Part shown: positions 8,383-19,787 of the stretch, piece after piece
Layout of the letters: each line of letters begins with the position of its first letter
How positions within the stretch are numbered: position 1 is the stretch's first letter
DNA from: Pelomonas candidula
Lineage (GTDB): Bacteria > Pseudomonadota > Gammaproteobacteria > Burkholderiales > Burkholderiaceae_C
Length of the DNA: 64,000 nt
Direction: 5' to 3'
Assembly: GCF_043555985.1 (NCBI RefSeq)
Contig: NZ_JBIGIC010000002.1
Span: 496,001 to 560,000, forward strand
Translations under genes and position numbers: made by a program
The notes under the pieces: model-generated
The model's database searches: none
What the model saw: only the letters and a program-made list of their open reading frames with translations
What the model was told of the DNA's origin: nothing

Positions 8383-9441
8383 TCAGGCGCCGCCGGCCGG
8401 TGCGCTGTCACGCAGCTTCAGGTAGACCGGCATCGTGCGAGACCCGGCACGCTCGCCGCGCAGCTGACCCAGCAGCGCCTCCACCAGCTGGGCGCCGGCC
8501 TCGGCCACCGGCTGGTGCACGGTCGTCAGCGGCGGGTCGCAGTAGGCGGCCAGCGGCATGTCGTCGTAGCCGATGACGGCGACGTCGCCCGGCACGCTGC
8601 GGCCCACCGCGCGCAGCGCCTGGATGGTCAGCAGCGCCAGCACGTCGCTGCAGCAGACGACGGCGTCGAAGCCCTGCTGCGCCCTGCAGAAGTCGCGCAG
8701 CACGCCGGTCGCCACACCAGGCTCGAACGGCACCGGCAGCTCGAGCGCCGGGTCCACGTCCAGCCCCGCCTCGCGCAGTGCCTGCGCATAGCCCTGGCGG
8801 CGCAGCCACACCTCGGGGAGCTGGCTGTCGCCAACGAAGGCGATGCGCCGCCGCCCCATCTGCAGCAGGTGGCGCGTGGCGAGCGTGCCGCCCAGCACGT
8901 TGTCACCACCAACGCTGCAGTAGAGCTGCTGCGGCATCTCGCCGCCCCAGACCACCAGCGGCAGCTTTCGCGCCGCCATCTCGTTGAGCTGATCGTGGTG
9001 GCGCCACTGGCCGATGAGGACGACGCCGATGGCCTTGCCGGAGTCGAACCAGTGCGACGCGAGATCGAGGTGCTCGGCATCGACGCGCGACAGCAGCATG
9101 TCGTAGCCGCGGTCGGTCAGCGCGTCGGCGATGGACCCGACGATGGACAGGAAGAACGGATCGGAGATGTGCTGGCGCGACGCCGCGTCGTAGGGCACGA
9201 CGACGGCGATCGTGCGGTTCTCCTGCAGCCGCAGGTTGCGCGCACCGAAGTTGATCGAGTAGTTCAGCGAACGGGCCAGTTCGGCCACGCGCTGGCGGGT
9301 CTCGGCGTTGACGAGCTCGCTGCCGTTCAGCGCGCGCGAGACGGTGGACACGGAGACGCCGGCCAGCCGCGCGATGTCGACCATCTGCAGGCGGCGCTGC
9401 TCGACGCCGCCGGGCTCGGGTTGATCTTTGGACTTGGTCAT
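8383..9441 (-). CDS. LacI-family transcriptional repressor
   Basis: A 352-residue regulator. Residues 20-65 form the LacI helix-turn-helix and hinge (MVDIARLAGVSVSTVSRALN), followed by a periplasmic-binding-protein-like sugar-sensing domain (IAVVVPYDAA onwards) to residue 350. It converges with the GH32 gene and is the obvious candidate to bind the GCAATCGATTGC dyads between the ABC and TonB receptor operons. The likely inducer is fructose, sucrose or a derivative, inferred from the neighbours. ATG at 9441 is the only sensible start. It lies downstream of the MHS symporter on the same strand but is separated from it by a strong terminator, so it should have its own promoter. Confidence 0.92.
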   Translation of the reverse strand: MTKSKDQPEPGGVEQRRLQMVDIARLAGVSVSTVSRALNGSELVNAETRQRVAELARSLNYSINFGARNLRLQENRTIAVVVPYDAASRQHISDPFFLSIVGSIADALTDRGYDMLLSRVDAEHLDLASHWFDSGKAIGVVLIGQWRHHDQLNEMAARKLPLVVWGGEMPQQLYCSVGGDNVLGGTLATRHLLQMGRRRIAFVGDSQLPEVWLRRQGYAQALREAGLDVDPALELPVPFEPGVATGVLRDFCRAQQGFDAVVCCSDVLALLTIQALRAVGRSVPGDVAVIGYDDMPLAAYCDPPLTTVHQPVAEAGAQLVEALLGQLRGERAGSRTMPVYLKLRDSAPAGGA

Positions 9442-9494
9442 TGCGGGGCATCGTCGCAGGGCAGGATGCGATCGACAAGTGGAGGGATCACCTC

Positions 9495-9522
9495 AAAGAA
9501 AAAGGGCCGGCAGTGCCGGCCC
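9495..9522 (-). terminator. Intrinsic terminator of the MHS symporter gene
   Basis: On the minus strand GGGCCGG, a five-base loop and CCGGCCC (9504-9522, extendable to nine pairs) are followed by TTTTTCTTT (9495-9503). This is a textbook rho-independent terminator, about 50 bases after the symporter stop and before the LacI gene. Confidence 0.85.
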
Positions 9523-9536
9523 TGATCTTGACCACG

Positions 9537-9562
9537 CCGGGCCGGCCTCCTGGCCGGCCCGG
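9537..9562. other. Very strong inverted repeat downstream of the MHS symporter
   Basis: CCGGGCCGGCC and GGCCGGCCCGG form a perfect 11-base stem with a TCCT loop, only nine bases after the symporter stop. No T-run follows directly. Together with the second hairpin at 9504-9522 it makes a tandem terminator or a 3' message-protecting structure. Confidence 0.65.
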
Positions 9563-9570
9563 GAGGGCTT

Positions 9571-11250
9571 TCAGTCCTTGGCGTAGATGTCCACGTCCTT
9601 GGTTTCGCGGACGAACAGCAGGCCGATCACGAACGTCACCGCGGCGATGACGATGGGGTACCACAGGCCGTGATAGATGTTGCCGTTCTGCGCCACCATC
9701 GCGAACGTGATGGACGGCAGCAGACCACCGAACCAGCCGTTGCCGATGTGGTACGGCAGGCTCATCGACGTGTAGCGGATGCGGGTCGGGAACATCTCCA
9801 CCAGCATCGCGGCGATCGGGCCGTAGACCATGGTCACGTAGATGACCAGCACGAACAGGATGGCGATGACCATCGGCACGTTGACCTTGGCCGGGTCGGC
9901 CTTGGTCGGGTAGCCGGCGGCCTTCATCGCGTCGGCCAGGTCCTTCTTGAAGGTGGCGATGGCCTTGGTGCTGGCTTCGTCGAACTTGTGCTCGGTCAGC
10001 TTGGTGGCGGTCGGGACGGGGATCTCCTTGTCGCCGATGCGCACGACGGTCGGCGCGCCGGCGGCGGCCTCGACGGTCTCGGAGCTGGCCGAGGACACGG
10101 CCAGCGCACGCTTGGCGATGTCGCAGGCGCTGGTGAAGTCCACCTCACGTGCCAGCGGGCTGCCCTGGAAGGAGCAGCTGGCCATGTTGGTGGTCAGCGT
10201 CACCTTGGCGGTCGCCTGGGCCTTGGCGAGGTCGGGGTTGGCCGCCTCGGTCAGGGCCTTGAACAGCGGGAAGTAGGTCACCGCTGCCAGCAGCAGGCCG
10301 GCCAGGATGATGGGCTTGCGGCCGATCTTGTCCGACAGCGAACCGAAGATGACGAAGAACGGCGTGCCCAGCATCAGCGAGATGGCAATCCAGATGTTGG
10401 CGCTGGAGTTGTCGACCTTCAGCACCGACGTCAGGAAGAACAGCGCGTAGAACTGGCCCGAGTACCAGACCACGCCCTGGCCGGCCACGAGGCCAAACAG
10501 CGCCAGCAGCACGATCTTCAGGTTCTTCCACTGGCCGAAGGACTCGGACAGCGGTGCCTTGGACGTCTTGCCCTCGGCCTTCATCTTCTGGAAGGCAGGC
10601 GACTCGTTCATCGACAGACGAATCCACACCGAGATGCCCAGCAGCAGGATGGAGACGATGAACGGCACGCGCCAGCCCCACTCGGCGAAGTCTTTCTCGC
10701 CGAACGTGGTCCGCACGCCGAGGATGACCATCAGCGACAGGAACAGGCCCAGCGTCGCCGTGGTCTGAATCCACGACGTGTAGGCGCCGCGCTTGCCCTG
10801 CGGCGCATGCTCGGCCACGTAGGTGGCCGCGCCGCCGTACTCACCGCCGAGGGCCAGGCCTTGCAGCAGGCGCAGGCCGATCAGGATGACCGGCGCCGCC
10901 GCGCCGATCGTGGCGTAGGACGGCAGCACGCCGACGATGAACGTCGACAGGCCCATGATCAGGATGGTGACCAGGAAGGTGTACTTGCGGCCGATCATGT
11001 CGCCCAGGCGGCCGAACACCAGCGCGCCGAAGGGGCGCACGATGAAGCCGGCGGCAAAGGCCATCAGCGAGGCGATGAAGGCGGCTTGCGGGTCCAGGCC
11101 CGCGAAGAACTGCTTGGCGATGATGGGTGCCAGCGAGCCGTAAAGGTAGAAGTCGTACCACTCGAACACCGTGCCCAGCGAGGAAGCGAAGATGACCTTC
11201 TTTTCCTCTTGAGTCATCGGCGCCGCGGCGGAAGCTGCTGCAGTTGCCAT
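9571..11250 (-). CDS. MHS-family MFS metabolite:proton symporter with large loop insertion
   Basis: A 559-residue major facilitator of the metabolite:H+ symporter (ProP/ShiA/KgtP-like) branch. The N-terminal half shows FASSLGTVFEWYDFYLYG and the loop RPFGALVFGRLGDMIGRKYT, and the second half carries GSLSDKIGRKP. Between two C-terminal-half helices sits an unusual hydrophilic insert of about 130 residues (roughly 345-475, including CSFQGSPLAREVDFTSACD), longer than in ProP. GGAGAC precedes the ATG at good spacing. Substrate is unknown; relatives move dicarboxylates, shikimate or osmolytes. It is set apart from the sugar locus by terminators, so it may be unrelated in function. Confidence 0.88.
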   Translation of the reverse strand: MATAAASAAAPMTQEEKKVIFASSLGTVFEWYDFYLYGSLAPIIAKQFFAGLDPQAAFIASLMAFAAGFIVRPFGALVFGRLGDMIGRKYTFLVTILIMGLSTFIVGVLPSYATIGAAAPVILIGLRLLQGLALGGEYGGAATYVAEHAPQGKRGAYTSWIQTTATLGLFLSLMVILGVRTTFGEKDFAEWGWRVPFIVSILLLGISVWIRLSMNESPAFQKMKAEGKTSKAPLSESFGQWKNLKIVLLALFGLVAGQGVVWYSGQFYALFFLTSVLKVDNSSANIWIAISLMLGTPFFVIFGSLSDKIGRKPIILAGLLLAAVTYFPLFKALTEAANPDLAKAQATAKVTLTTNMASCSFQGSPLAREVDFTSACDIAKRALAVSSASSETVEAAAGAPTVVRIGDKEIPVPTATKLTEHKFDEASTKAIATFKKDLADAMKAAGYPTKADPAKVNVPMVIAILFVLVIYVTMVYGPIAAMLVEMFPTRIRYTSMSLPYHIGNGWFGGLLPSITFAMVAQNGNIYHGLWYPIVIAAVTFVIGLLFVRETKDVDIYAKD

Positions 11251-11685
11251 TGAAAAGTCTCCGTCTGTAGTCGGACCGCCCCACGGCGGGGTGCCCTTGC
11301 GGCGTGACTATTGCCACGGCCTCTGACCCCGTTCTGACGCGAGTCTGAATCGAGGCTGACAAACCCCGCAACAACCCGGGGTTCGCATTTCTCAATGCGA
11401 GAGCAGACGCAGCTCGCGGGTAAATCCCGAGACGGTGTTTCAGCCCGAGATGAGGCGTGTCGTTTCAATCGGGCCGAGCGACGGGCCACCCCAAGCCGGC
11501 CCGTCGGGCGATGTGCTTGCGGTTCGATGCCGCAAGCATCGCCATCCCCTCGGGAGCTGAGGCCGGACACATTGAGCCCAGTGAGCTCGATGTGCCTGCC
11601 GAAGCGCTGCGGCGCAAGCCGCGGCGTAGTCCCGGACCAGCCGCACTCGCATGCAGCGCAGCGCAGCGCGGCTGGGCGACGGGCT
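11251..11685. other. Intergenic region, no supported gene
   Basis: 435 bases lie between the symporter start and the HCCA isomerase stop. Only short frames without ribosome sites or family resemblance occur here. A small hairpin (GCTGCGGC, GCAA loop, GCCGCGGC at 11606-11625) lies downstream of the isomerase stop but lacks a T-run. The promoter of the symporter must lie in the part near 11260-11400; I could not pick convincing hexamers. Confidence 0.6.
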
Positions 11686-12345
11686 TCAATGTTTGCGGGT
11701 GACGCCCGGGCGCTGGCGCCCGGCCTCTTCCCAGATGCCGCTGCGGAACCACGGGTCGTCGTCCAGCGCCGCGCGCAGCATCGGCAGCGCGTCCTGGCCC
11801 CAGAACAGCCGCCCCTCGAACTCGACGGTCGGCACGCCGAACACGCCCAGGGCCAGCGCGGCCTCGGTCTCGGTGCGCAGCCGCTGCTTGACGGTCTCGC
11901 TGGCCGGGTCCTGCTCCGGCGCGAGGCGCGCCGTCAGCTCGGCCAGTCGGGCTGAGTCGTTGGCATCGGCACCGGCGCCGCGCCAGACGTGGTGGAACAG
12001 TTGCTCGACGACCCAACGCCCCGGCGTGTCGCCCGGCTGGCCCTCGGGCGCCGCGCAGGCCCAGGCCAGGCGCAGCAGCGGCAGCGGGTTGAAGGGATGC
12101 TGGGCCGGCGGGTCCAGCACGACGCCCTGGCGGTGCGCCAGCCAGGCCACGTGGCGGAAGGTCCAGCGCCGCTTGGTGTCGATCTCGGCCGGCCCCTTCT
12201 GGCCCAGCGCCTGCAGCAGCGCCGCAAACAGGATGGGCCGGTAGACGACCTCCACGCTCAGGCCCGCCAGGGCCTCGGGCAAGGCCTCGAAGCCCAGGGC
12301 CGCGTAGGGCGAGATGGGGTCGAAATAGAAGGTCAGCCGCTTCAT
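11686..12345 (-). CDS. 2-hydroxychromene-2-carboxylate isomerase family protein
   Basis: A 219-residue DsbA-fold/GST-kappa-like protein. It opens with MKRLTFYFDPISPYAALGFE, where the DPISPYA segment replaces the thioredoxin CxxC and marks the HCCA isomerase (NahD) family, and ends with VFGVPTVEFEGRLFWGQDAL including the cis-proline. Such enzymes are glutathione-dependent isomerases in aromatic degradation, but many family members stand outside such pathways and their substrates are unknown. ATG at 12345 is chosen because the family motif begins directly there; the frame is open further upstream through the DUF1289 gene. It follows DUF1289 by only four bases, so it is part of the YbaK-DUF1289-HCCA operon. 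Confidence 0.88.
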   Translation of the reverse strand: MKRLTFYFDPISPYAALGFEALPEALAGLSVEVVYRPILFAALLQALGQKGPAEIDTKRRWTFRHVAWLAHRQGVVLDPPAQHPFNPLPLLRLAWACAAPEGQPGDTPGRWVVEQLFHHVWRGAGADANDSARLAELTARLAPEQDPASETVKQRLRTETEAALALGVFGVPTVEFEGRLFWGQDALPMLRAALDDDPWFRSGIWEEAGRQRPGVTRKH

Positions 12346-12349
12346 GGAT

Positions 12350-12631
12350 TCAGCCTTTCGCGTTGGACACCGCGCCCAGCCAGAGGCCGCGGCGCTGCAG
12401 CTCGATGCGGCGCGCGGGCAACTGGTCGAGGATCTGCCGCTGCCGCAGTTCGGGCGCACTGCCCCAGCCGGCGATCTCGTCGAGCCGGCGCGCGCAGCCG
12501 CGGCACCAACCGCTGGCCGCGTCCATCTGGCAGACGTTGACGCAGGGAGATTTCGGCGCACCGCCCGAGGAGATGGCAGGGCCGCTCGAGCCGGCCCGGC
12601 ACGGGTCCGGCGGGGGCTCGACGGCCTTCAC
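12350..12631 (-). CDS. DUF1289 small cysteine-motif protein
   Basis: A 93-residue protein with the DUF1289 signature: C30 and C34 in SPCVNVC, then C43 and C46 in WCRGC, followed by an arginine-rich helix (ARRLDEIAGWGSA). The four-cysteine pattern suggests metal or iron-sulfur binding, but no function is established for the family. The GTG start overlaps the stop of the upstream YbaK-like gene as GTGA, indicating coupled translation. DUF1289 proteins are common in proteobacteria as short cytoplasmic proteins. Confidence 0.85.
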   Translation of the reverse strand: MKAVEPPPDPCRAGSSGPAISSGGAPKSPCVNVCQMDAASGWCRGCARRLDEIAGWGSAPELRQRQILDQLPARRIELQRRGLWLGAVSNAKG

Positions 12632-13140
12632 GACTGCACCACGTCGATGACCGGCGCGCCGGTGATCTTCTCCAGCTCGGCCGGCGTCAGCCTGAACACG
12701 CCGTTCGGATGCCCGGCCGCGGCCCAGATGACGTCGAAACGGAACAGCTCGCGGTCGATGAAGAGCCGCGGCGGCGCGGCGCCATCGACCGGTGCGAAAC
12801 CGGCCGGCGACACGCCGCCGATGGAGAAGCCGGTACGGGCCTTGACGAAGTCGGCGTCCGCGCGGCCCAGTGCGCCGGTGTGGGGCTTGAGCTTGGCCTC
12901 GTCGACACGCTTGTCGCCCGACGTGATGACCAGCACGGCCGAGTCGTCCGCCTTGAGGCGGAAGACGACGGACTTGGCGATCTGGCCCAGCGTGACGCCC
13001 AGCGCGTCGGCCGCCTCCTGCGCAGTGCGCGCGGCAACGTCCAGCCACAGCGGGCGGTGCGGGTGGGCATGCGCGGCCAGCGCGGCAGCGACGCGCTGGA
13101 AGCCTTCGGGGCGGGTGTCGAGGGAGTCGGTATCAGCCAT
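12628..13140 (-). CDS. YbaK/EbsC-type aminoacyl-tRNA deacylase
   Basis: A 170-residue protein of the YbaK/ProX editing superfamily, free-standing domains that hydrolyse mischarged aminoacyl-tRNA such as Cys-tRNA(Pro) or Ala-tRNA(Pro). Visible family blocks are GVTLGQIAKSVVFRLKADD, then the LVITSGDKRVDEAKLK stretch with the conserved lysine region, and GVSPAGFAP near residue 110. ATG at 13140 starts MADTDSLDTRPEGF; an in-frame ATG at 13164 would add eight residues and has no better ribosome site. First gene of a three-gene operon with DUF1289 and HCCA isomerase. Confidence 0.87.
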   Translation of the reverse strand: MADTDSLDTRPEGFQRVAAALAAHAHPHRPLWLDVAARTAQEAADALGVTLGQIAKSVVFRLKADDSAVLVITSGDKRVDEAKLKPHTGALGRADADFVKARTGFSIGGVSPAGFAPVDGAAPPRLFIDRELFRFDVIWAAAGHPNGVFRLTPAELEKITGAPVIDVVQS

Positions 13141-13175
13141 GGCCGCGATTGTGTCGCGGCGCATCGAAGCCGCGC

Positions 13176-13610
13176 TCAGTCGCGGTCCTTGTCGCGGCCC
13201 TTGCCATGGCCATGGCCATGGCCGCGGTCACCGCGATCGTTGTCACGGTCGCCACGGTCACGATCCCGCCCCTGTTCGTTCTCCATGCGTGGCCGCTCGT
13301 AGCGCTCGTGGTACCAGTCCTCGCGGACGAAGTAGACCGGCACGCCGCAGGCGTCGTACTGGGCGCAGTGCTTGGCCCAGTTCTTCTGGTGGCCCGGCGG
13401 CACGCGCAGGTAGACAGGCTCGACATGCACAGGCCGGCGCTGCACCCAGACGGGCTGGGCCACGACGACGGGCGGCGGCGCGGCGTTGCCGATGTCGATG
13501 CGGCCATAGAAGCCGGGCTGGCCGATCTGGATGGACACGCCGACGTCGGCGGCGTGGGCCGCGGCGGCGGCCAGCAGGGTGGCGCTCAGGCCGAGCAGGA
13601 TCTTCTTCAT
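13176..13610 (-). CDS. Secreted hypothetical protein with Asp/Arg/His-rich tail
   Basis: A 144-residue protein with a clear signal peptide (MKKILLGLSATLLAAAAAHA, cleavage about residue 20) and AAGGAG seven bases before the ATG. The mature part is rich in proline and aromatic residues (VSIQIGQPGFYGRIDIG, then WAKHCAQYDACGVPVYFV with two cysteines that could pair). The last 35 residues are low-complexity repeats of RDRD, DNDRGDRG and HGHGHGK. Similar small periplasmic proteins are common in Burkholderiales with no known role. The charged His-rich tail might bind metal or nucleic acid; this is speculation. Confidence 0.8.
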   Translation of the reverse strand: MKKILLGLSATLLAAAAAHAADVGVSIQIGQPGFYGRIDIGNAAPPPVVVAQPVWVQRRPVHVEPVYLRVPPGHQKNWAKHCAQYDACGVPVYFVREDWYHERYERPRMENEQGRDRDRGDRDNDRGDRGHGHGHGKGRDKDRD

Positions 13611-13628
13611 GGCGTGTCTCCTTGCCGA

Positions 13629-14021
13629 TCAGGCATCTGGCAGTGTGAACTCGAAATCATAGAAGTGCTGATGGCCTTCGACGCGGATGGTCATGCGGCC
13701 GGCGAGCCCGGCCAGCGCGCCGGTGCCGGAGTCCGGCACGACGCCGATCTCCAGCGACGGCGTGCCGCGCGCCATCAGCCCACGGTGCACGAGAGCGAAG
13801 CTGCCCTCGCGCCCCTGCAGCGTGCCGGTCACCGTCTCCAGCGCAACGTAGGCGGCCGAGCCGGCGGCGGCGCCGTGCGTGGCCAGCATCTGGCCGGCGC
13901 CGTGGGCTTGCAGTTCGCCCCGGTAGTGCTTGTCGAGCAGCATGCGGCCGATGGCGGGGCTCTCGGCCTCGCCGTCCCGGCCGGTCATGCCGACGCTGAA
14001 TTCACCGCTGATGGTCGTCAT
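13629..14021 (-). CDS. DUF3224 family protein
   Basis: A 130-residue protein with the DUF3224 pattern: MGRMLLDK-type strand (IGRMLLDKHYRGELQAHG), AYVALETVTGTLQGREGSFALVHRG, and a glycine-rich closing strand LAGLAGRMTIRVEGHQHFYDFEF. The family forms a small beta-barrel related to allene-oxide-cyclase-like folds; function is unknown. The start overlaps the stop of the cyanophycinase gene by four bases (ATGA), so it is co-translated with the cyanophycinases. No signal peptide is present. Confidence 0.85.
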   Translation of the reverse strand: MTTISGEFSVGMTGRDGEAESPAIGRMLLDKHYRGELQAHGAGQMLATHGAAAGSAAYVALETVTGTLQGREGSFALVHRGLMARGTPSLEIGVVPDSGTGALAGLAGRMTIRVEGHQHFYDFEFTLPDA

Positions 14022-15235
14022 GGTCGAGTCTCCTGGAGGGGCTGGGGCGCTTCGGCCCGCAGCGGCGTGTAAAGCGGCAGCGCAACGCGCACGGGGATGA
14101 CGTCGAGCCGCGCGCCCAGCAGCGTATAGCCGTCGGCGCCGGGCGCGGCGTCGCGCCAGCCCACGAGGCCGGGAGCGCGGTACAGGCGGAACTCGAAGCC
14201 GACGCCAGGCATCGCATCCTGCGGCGGAGGCTGGTGGCGATAGGCCAGGCCCAGCACCTCGGGCGCGGCGCCTTCCAGCAGTTGGGCCAGCGCGGCGTGC
14301 AGGCAGCCCTCGCCGAGGATGTCGAGGAAGTAACGACCGGCCTCCCGCAACGGCAGGAAGCCCGGCGCGGCGGGGTCGATGCGGCGCCCGTCGCGCTTGC
14401 GCGCCGCCGGCGTCGTCACGCCACTGTCGAGGTCGTGGCTGTCGCCGGCGTCGAGGTAGGACAGCCGCACGCCACGCAGGTTGAAGGCCGGCAGCGCCGC
14501 GTCATGCGTGGCCTCGCCGATGTCCACGAGCAGCGCGCCGGCGCCGCCGATGACCTCCAGCCTCGCGCCCCGGATGACGACGGCGGCGTTCTCGTCGACG
14601 CCCAGGCCCATGCGGCAACCCAGCGCGTGCAGGGCCGGCAGCATGCGGCCGATGCGGCCGCGCTTGAGGAAGTGCTGGTCGACCAGCAGCCAGTCCCGCA
14701 CGAACCCGAGGCCCTGGTCGTACTCCTGGCCGGCGCGCCACAGGCCCTTCATGACGGCCAGGTTGTCCATCGCGTCGCGGAACATCAGCCGGCTCATGAC
14801 GGCGGCGCCGGCGCTGGTGCCGGCGATGACGCCACCAGCCTCGAACACGGCGCGGATGGCGCCCAGCATGGCCGTCTCCCGGCCGCCGGGCCGCAGCGTG
14901 TCGACGATGTATTCCTGCGCGCCGCCCGAGAAGAACACGGCGCGGCTGGCGGCGACCTGGGCGATCAGTGCCGGGTCGTGCAGCCGGGCCTGCAGGTCGA
15001 TGCCGTCCAGGTGCGGCGCGATGGGAACGACCTGGGCGACGGCGCCGCAGCGCTCCAGCGCCGCGACGATCTGGGCGGAGATGCGCTCGGGCTCGTAGGC
15101 CGCCGTCGGGAACACGGCGATGGGGGCGCCCGGGCCGCCGGCCTCGTCGACGATGCGCTGCCAGACAGCATCGCTGTCAGCTTTCAGCGCACCACCGATG
15201 ACGACGACGGTGCCGGCTTGAGGGGAAGTCTGCAA
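14018..15235 (-). CDS. Cyanophycinase-like peptidase S51, cytoplasmic paralogue
   Basis: A roughly 405-residue S51 peptidase homologue. It has GTVVVIGGALKADSDAVWQR at the N-terminus, the nucleophile elbow GTSAGA (S141), and DQHFLKRGR with the histidine. Cyanophycinases cleave multi-L-arginyl-poly-L-aspartate to beta-Asp-Arg dipeptides. The start is uncertain: the frame is open far upstream, but the only standard start codon between the upstream stop (15376) and the first strand is TTG at 15235, with a poor ribosome site. A non-standard start is possible. It shares the motif order of the gene just upstream and is probably its duplicate, without a signal peptide. Confidence 0.82.
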   Translation of the reverse strand: MQTSPQAGTVVVIGGALKADSDAVWQRIVDEAGGPGAPIAVFPTAAYEPERISAQIVAALERCGAVAQVVPIAPHLDGIDLQARLHDPALIAQVAASRAVFFSGGAQEYIVDTLRPGGRETAMLGAIRAVFEAGGVIAGTSAGAAVMSRLMFRDAMDNLAVMKGLWRAGQEYDQGLGFVRDWLLVDQHFLKRGRIGRMLPALHALGCRMGLGVDENAAVVIRGARLEVIGGAGALLVDIGEATHDAALPAFNLRGVRLSYLDAGDSHDLDSGVTTPAARKRDGRRIDPAAPGFLPLREAGRYFLDILGEGCLHAALAQLLEGAAPEVLGLAYRHQPPPQDAMPGVGFEFRLYRAPGLVGWRDAAPGADGYTLLGARLDVIPVRVALPLYTPLRAEAPQPLQETRP

Positions 15236-15375
15236 TTTGGGCGGCTGGGCCCCGGCGCGGACGCCGGAAAGGCTGGATTTACAAACCGCAATGATCGCAG
15301 CCCCGCGGCACCGGCGACAGCGGGTCGGGCCCGAGGCCCTCCGCGCCTCGCAGCCCGCCCTGCGTGACGCGCCCG

Positions 15376-16854
15376 CTACTGGCCCGAATGCTCGGGTGCG
15401 GACGGCACCACGGCGGCGGACGCCGGCGCTGCCGGCTTTTGCGCGCCGTCCCAGCCGCCGTACAGCGGCATCGGCAGCCGCACGGGGCTGATGTCCAGGT
15501 AGAGGTTGGTCACCGTGAACTGCTCGCCGCCGAACTCCTCGGTGCTCCAGCCCATCGAGTCCGAGCCCTTGTAGACGCGGAACAGGAAGCCCAGTTCCGC
15601 CAGCGGGTCGTTGGCACGCGGCAGCACGTCGAAGGCCAGGCCCTTGACCTCCTTGCGCACACTGTCGATGAGGCGGCTCATCGCGTTGGAGATGGTCGAG
15701 TCGCCCAGCATGTCGAGGTGGAAGACATCGTCCGTGTAGTAGGGCTTGAAGTTGGGAGACTCGGCGTCGTGCAGCTCCCCGCGCAGCTTGGGGGCCGACG
15801 GCGTCGTCGAACGCGCCCGCACGTGATAGCGGTCGCCGTGCTCCAGGTAGGACAGCCGCGCGCCCTGCACGTTGAAGGCCCCCAGCGTGGCATCGCTCTT
15901 GGCCTCGGTCAGGTCGACGACCAGCGCACCGCGGTCGCCAATGATCTCGATCTCGTCGCCGCGGATGATGGCCGCCGTGTTCTCGTCCACGCCCAGGCCG
16001 ATCTTGTAGCCCTTGGCCATCATCAGCGGAATCATGCGGCCGAAGCGCCCGCGCTTGAGGAAGTGCTGGTCGACGAACAGGTTCGGGCCGACGAAGCCCA
16101 GCCCGCGATCCACCTGCTTGCCGTCGGTGAAGCGGCCCTTGAGGATGTTGATGACGCTGGGCGCGTCGCGGAACATGATGGTGCTCATGATGGCCGCGCC
16201 GGCCGACGTGCCGGCCACGACGCCGCCCTTGCGGTAGACATCCCAGATGGCTTCCAGCATCGGCGTGCTCTGGCCGCCGGGCTGCAGCACGTCGACGATG
16301 CGCTCCTGCGTGCCGCCGGTGAAGAACACGCCCCGGGCCGCCTTGACCTTGGCGATCAGCGCCGGGTCGCGGACGACCTTGTTCAAGTCCACCCACAGGA
16401 ACTTGGGCGCCACGGGCAGGGCTTCGGCAATGGCGCCGCGGCGCTGCAGCAGGTCCACGACCTGCTTGGCGCTGGCTTCGGGATCTTCACTGGCCGTGCC
16501 GAAAACGACGAAGCGCGCGCCCTTGCCGCCGGCCAGCTGCACGATGCGCTGCCAGACCTCGTCGTTGTCGGCCTTCAGCGCGCCACCGATGGGCACGGCA
16601 TAGCCGCGAATGGCCGGTTCGGCATCGGCGAGTGGCAGCAGCGCGCCCGAGGGCGCCGCCCCCGGCGCGGCGGTTGCAGCCGGGGCCGCCTTGGGCGCCA
16701 CGGCGCGAGCGCTCGAAGCCGGCGTGGACGGGCGGAACAGACGCAACGCCTGGGACGCACTCGCCGCCGGCGCCGGTGGCGTTGCCGCCTCCACCCCGAT
16801 GGCCAGGGCCATCGCCGCCAGCCCCAACCCGATTCGTGCCCACCATGCCCTCAT
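15376..16854 (-). CDS. Cyanophycinase-like peptidase S51, exported paralogue
   Basis: A 492-residue protein with a signal peptide (MRAWWARIGLGLAAMALAIG, cleavage about residue 23), a 60-residue Ala/Pro-rich linker, then an S51 domain: VPIGGALKADNDEVWQR (88-103), FFTGGTQERIVD (177-188), GTSAGA (215-220, S217) and DQHFLKRGR. AGGAAC precedes ATG 16854, which is chosen over 16902 because the signal peptide starts there. The exported location points to breakdown of polymer taken from outside rather than an internal nitrogen store. It is divergent from a TonB receptor and adjacent to its cytoplasmic paralogue. Confidence 0.88.
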   Translation of the reverse strand: MRAWWARIGLGLAAMALAIGVEAATPPAPAASASQALRLFRPSTPASSARAVAPKAAPAATAAPGAAPSGALLPLADAEPAIRGYAVPIGGALKADNDEVWQRIVQLAGGKGARFVVFGTASEDPEASAKQVVDLLQRRGAIAEALPVAPKFLWVDLNKVVRDPALIAKVKAARGVFFTGGTQERIVDVLQPGGQSTPMLEAIWDVYRKGGVVAGTSAGAAIMSTIMFRDAPSVINILKGRFTDGKQVDRGLGFVGPNLFVDQHFLKRGRFGRMIPLMMAKGYKIGLGVDENTAAIIRGDEIEIIGDRGALVVDLTEAKSDATLGAFNVQGARLSYLEHGDRYHVRARSTTPSAPKLRGELHDAESPNFKPYYTDDVFHLDMLGDSTISNAMSRLIDSVRKEVKGLAFDVLPRANDPLAELGFLFRVYKGSDSMGWSTEEFGGEQFTVTNLYLDISPVRLPMPLYGGWDGAQKPAAPASAAVVPSAPEHSGQ

Positions 16855-17033
16855 GCCCAAGTTCCTTCTGCTTCCATCGCGCGATGATGACAGACGCCCC
16901 ATGAAGGTTCGCCCCTAATCCGAACGATAAGCGGCGTGGCGCGCGCGAGACGAAACTCACCCCTTGAGACCGGCATCGGGCGCCCCCGTGCCTAGACTCG
17001 CGGCCAGTGTCACCAGCCTTCCGGAGTCTGCAG

Positions 17034-19779
<2,746 letters not shown>

Positions 19780-19787
<8 letters not shown>

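Noticed and set aside
8383..9441. LacI gene as last gene of an operon with the MHS symporter
   Set aside because: Two strong hairpins, one with a full T-run, separate them.
9537..9562. Insertion-sequence end or attachment site
   Set aside because: No transposase, no direct repeat and no partner copy seen; its position right after a stop fits a transcript 3' hairpin.
14018..16396. Single long frame covering both cyanophycinase regions
   Set aside because: Only the part after about 15235 resembles the peptidase; the rest is an out-of-frame shadow of the exported paralogue.
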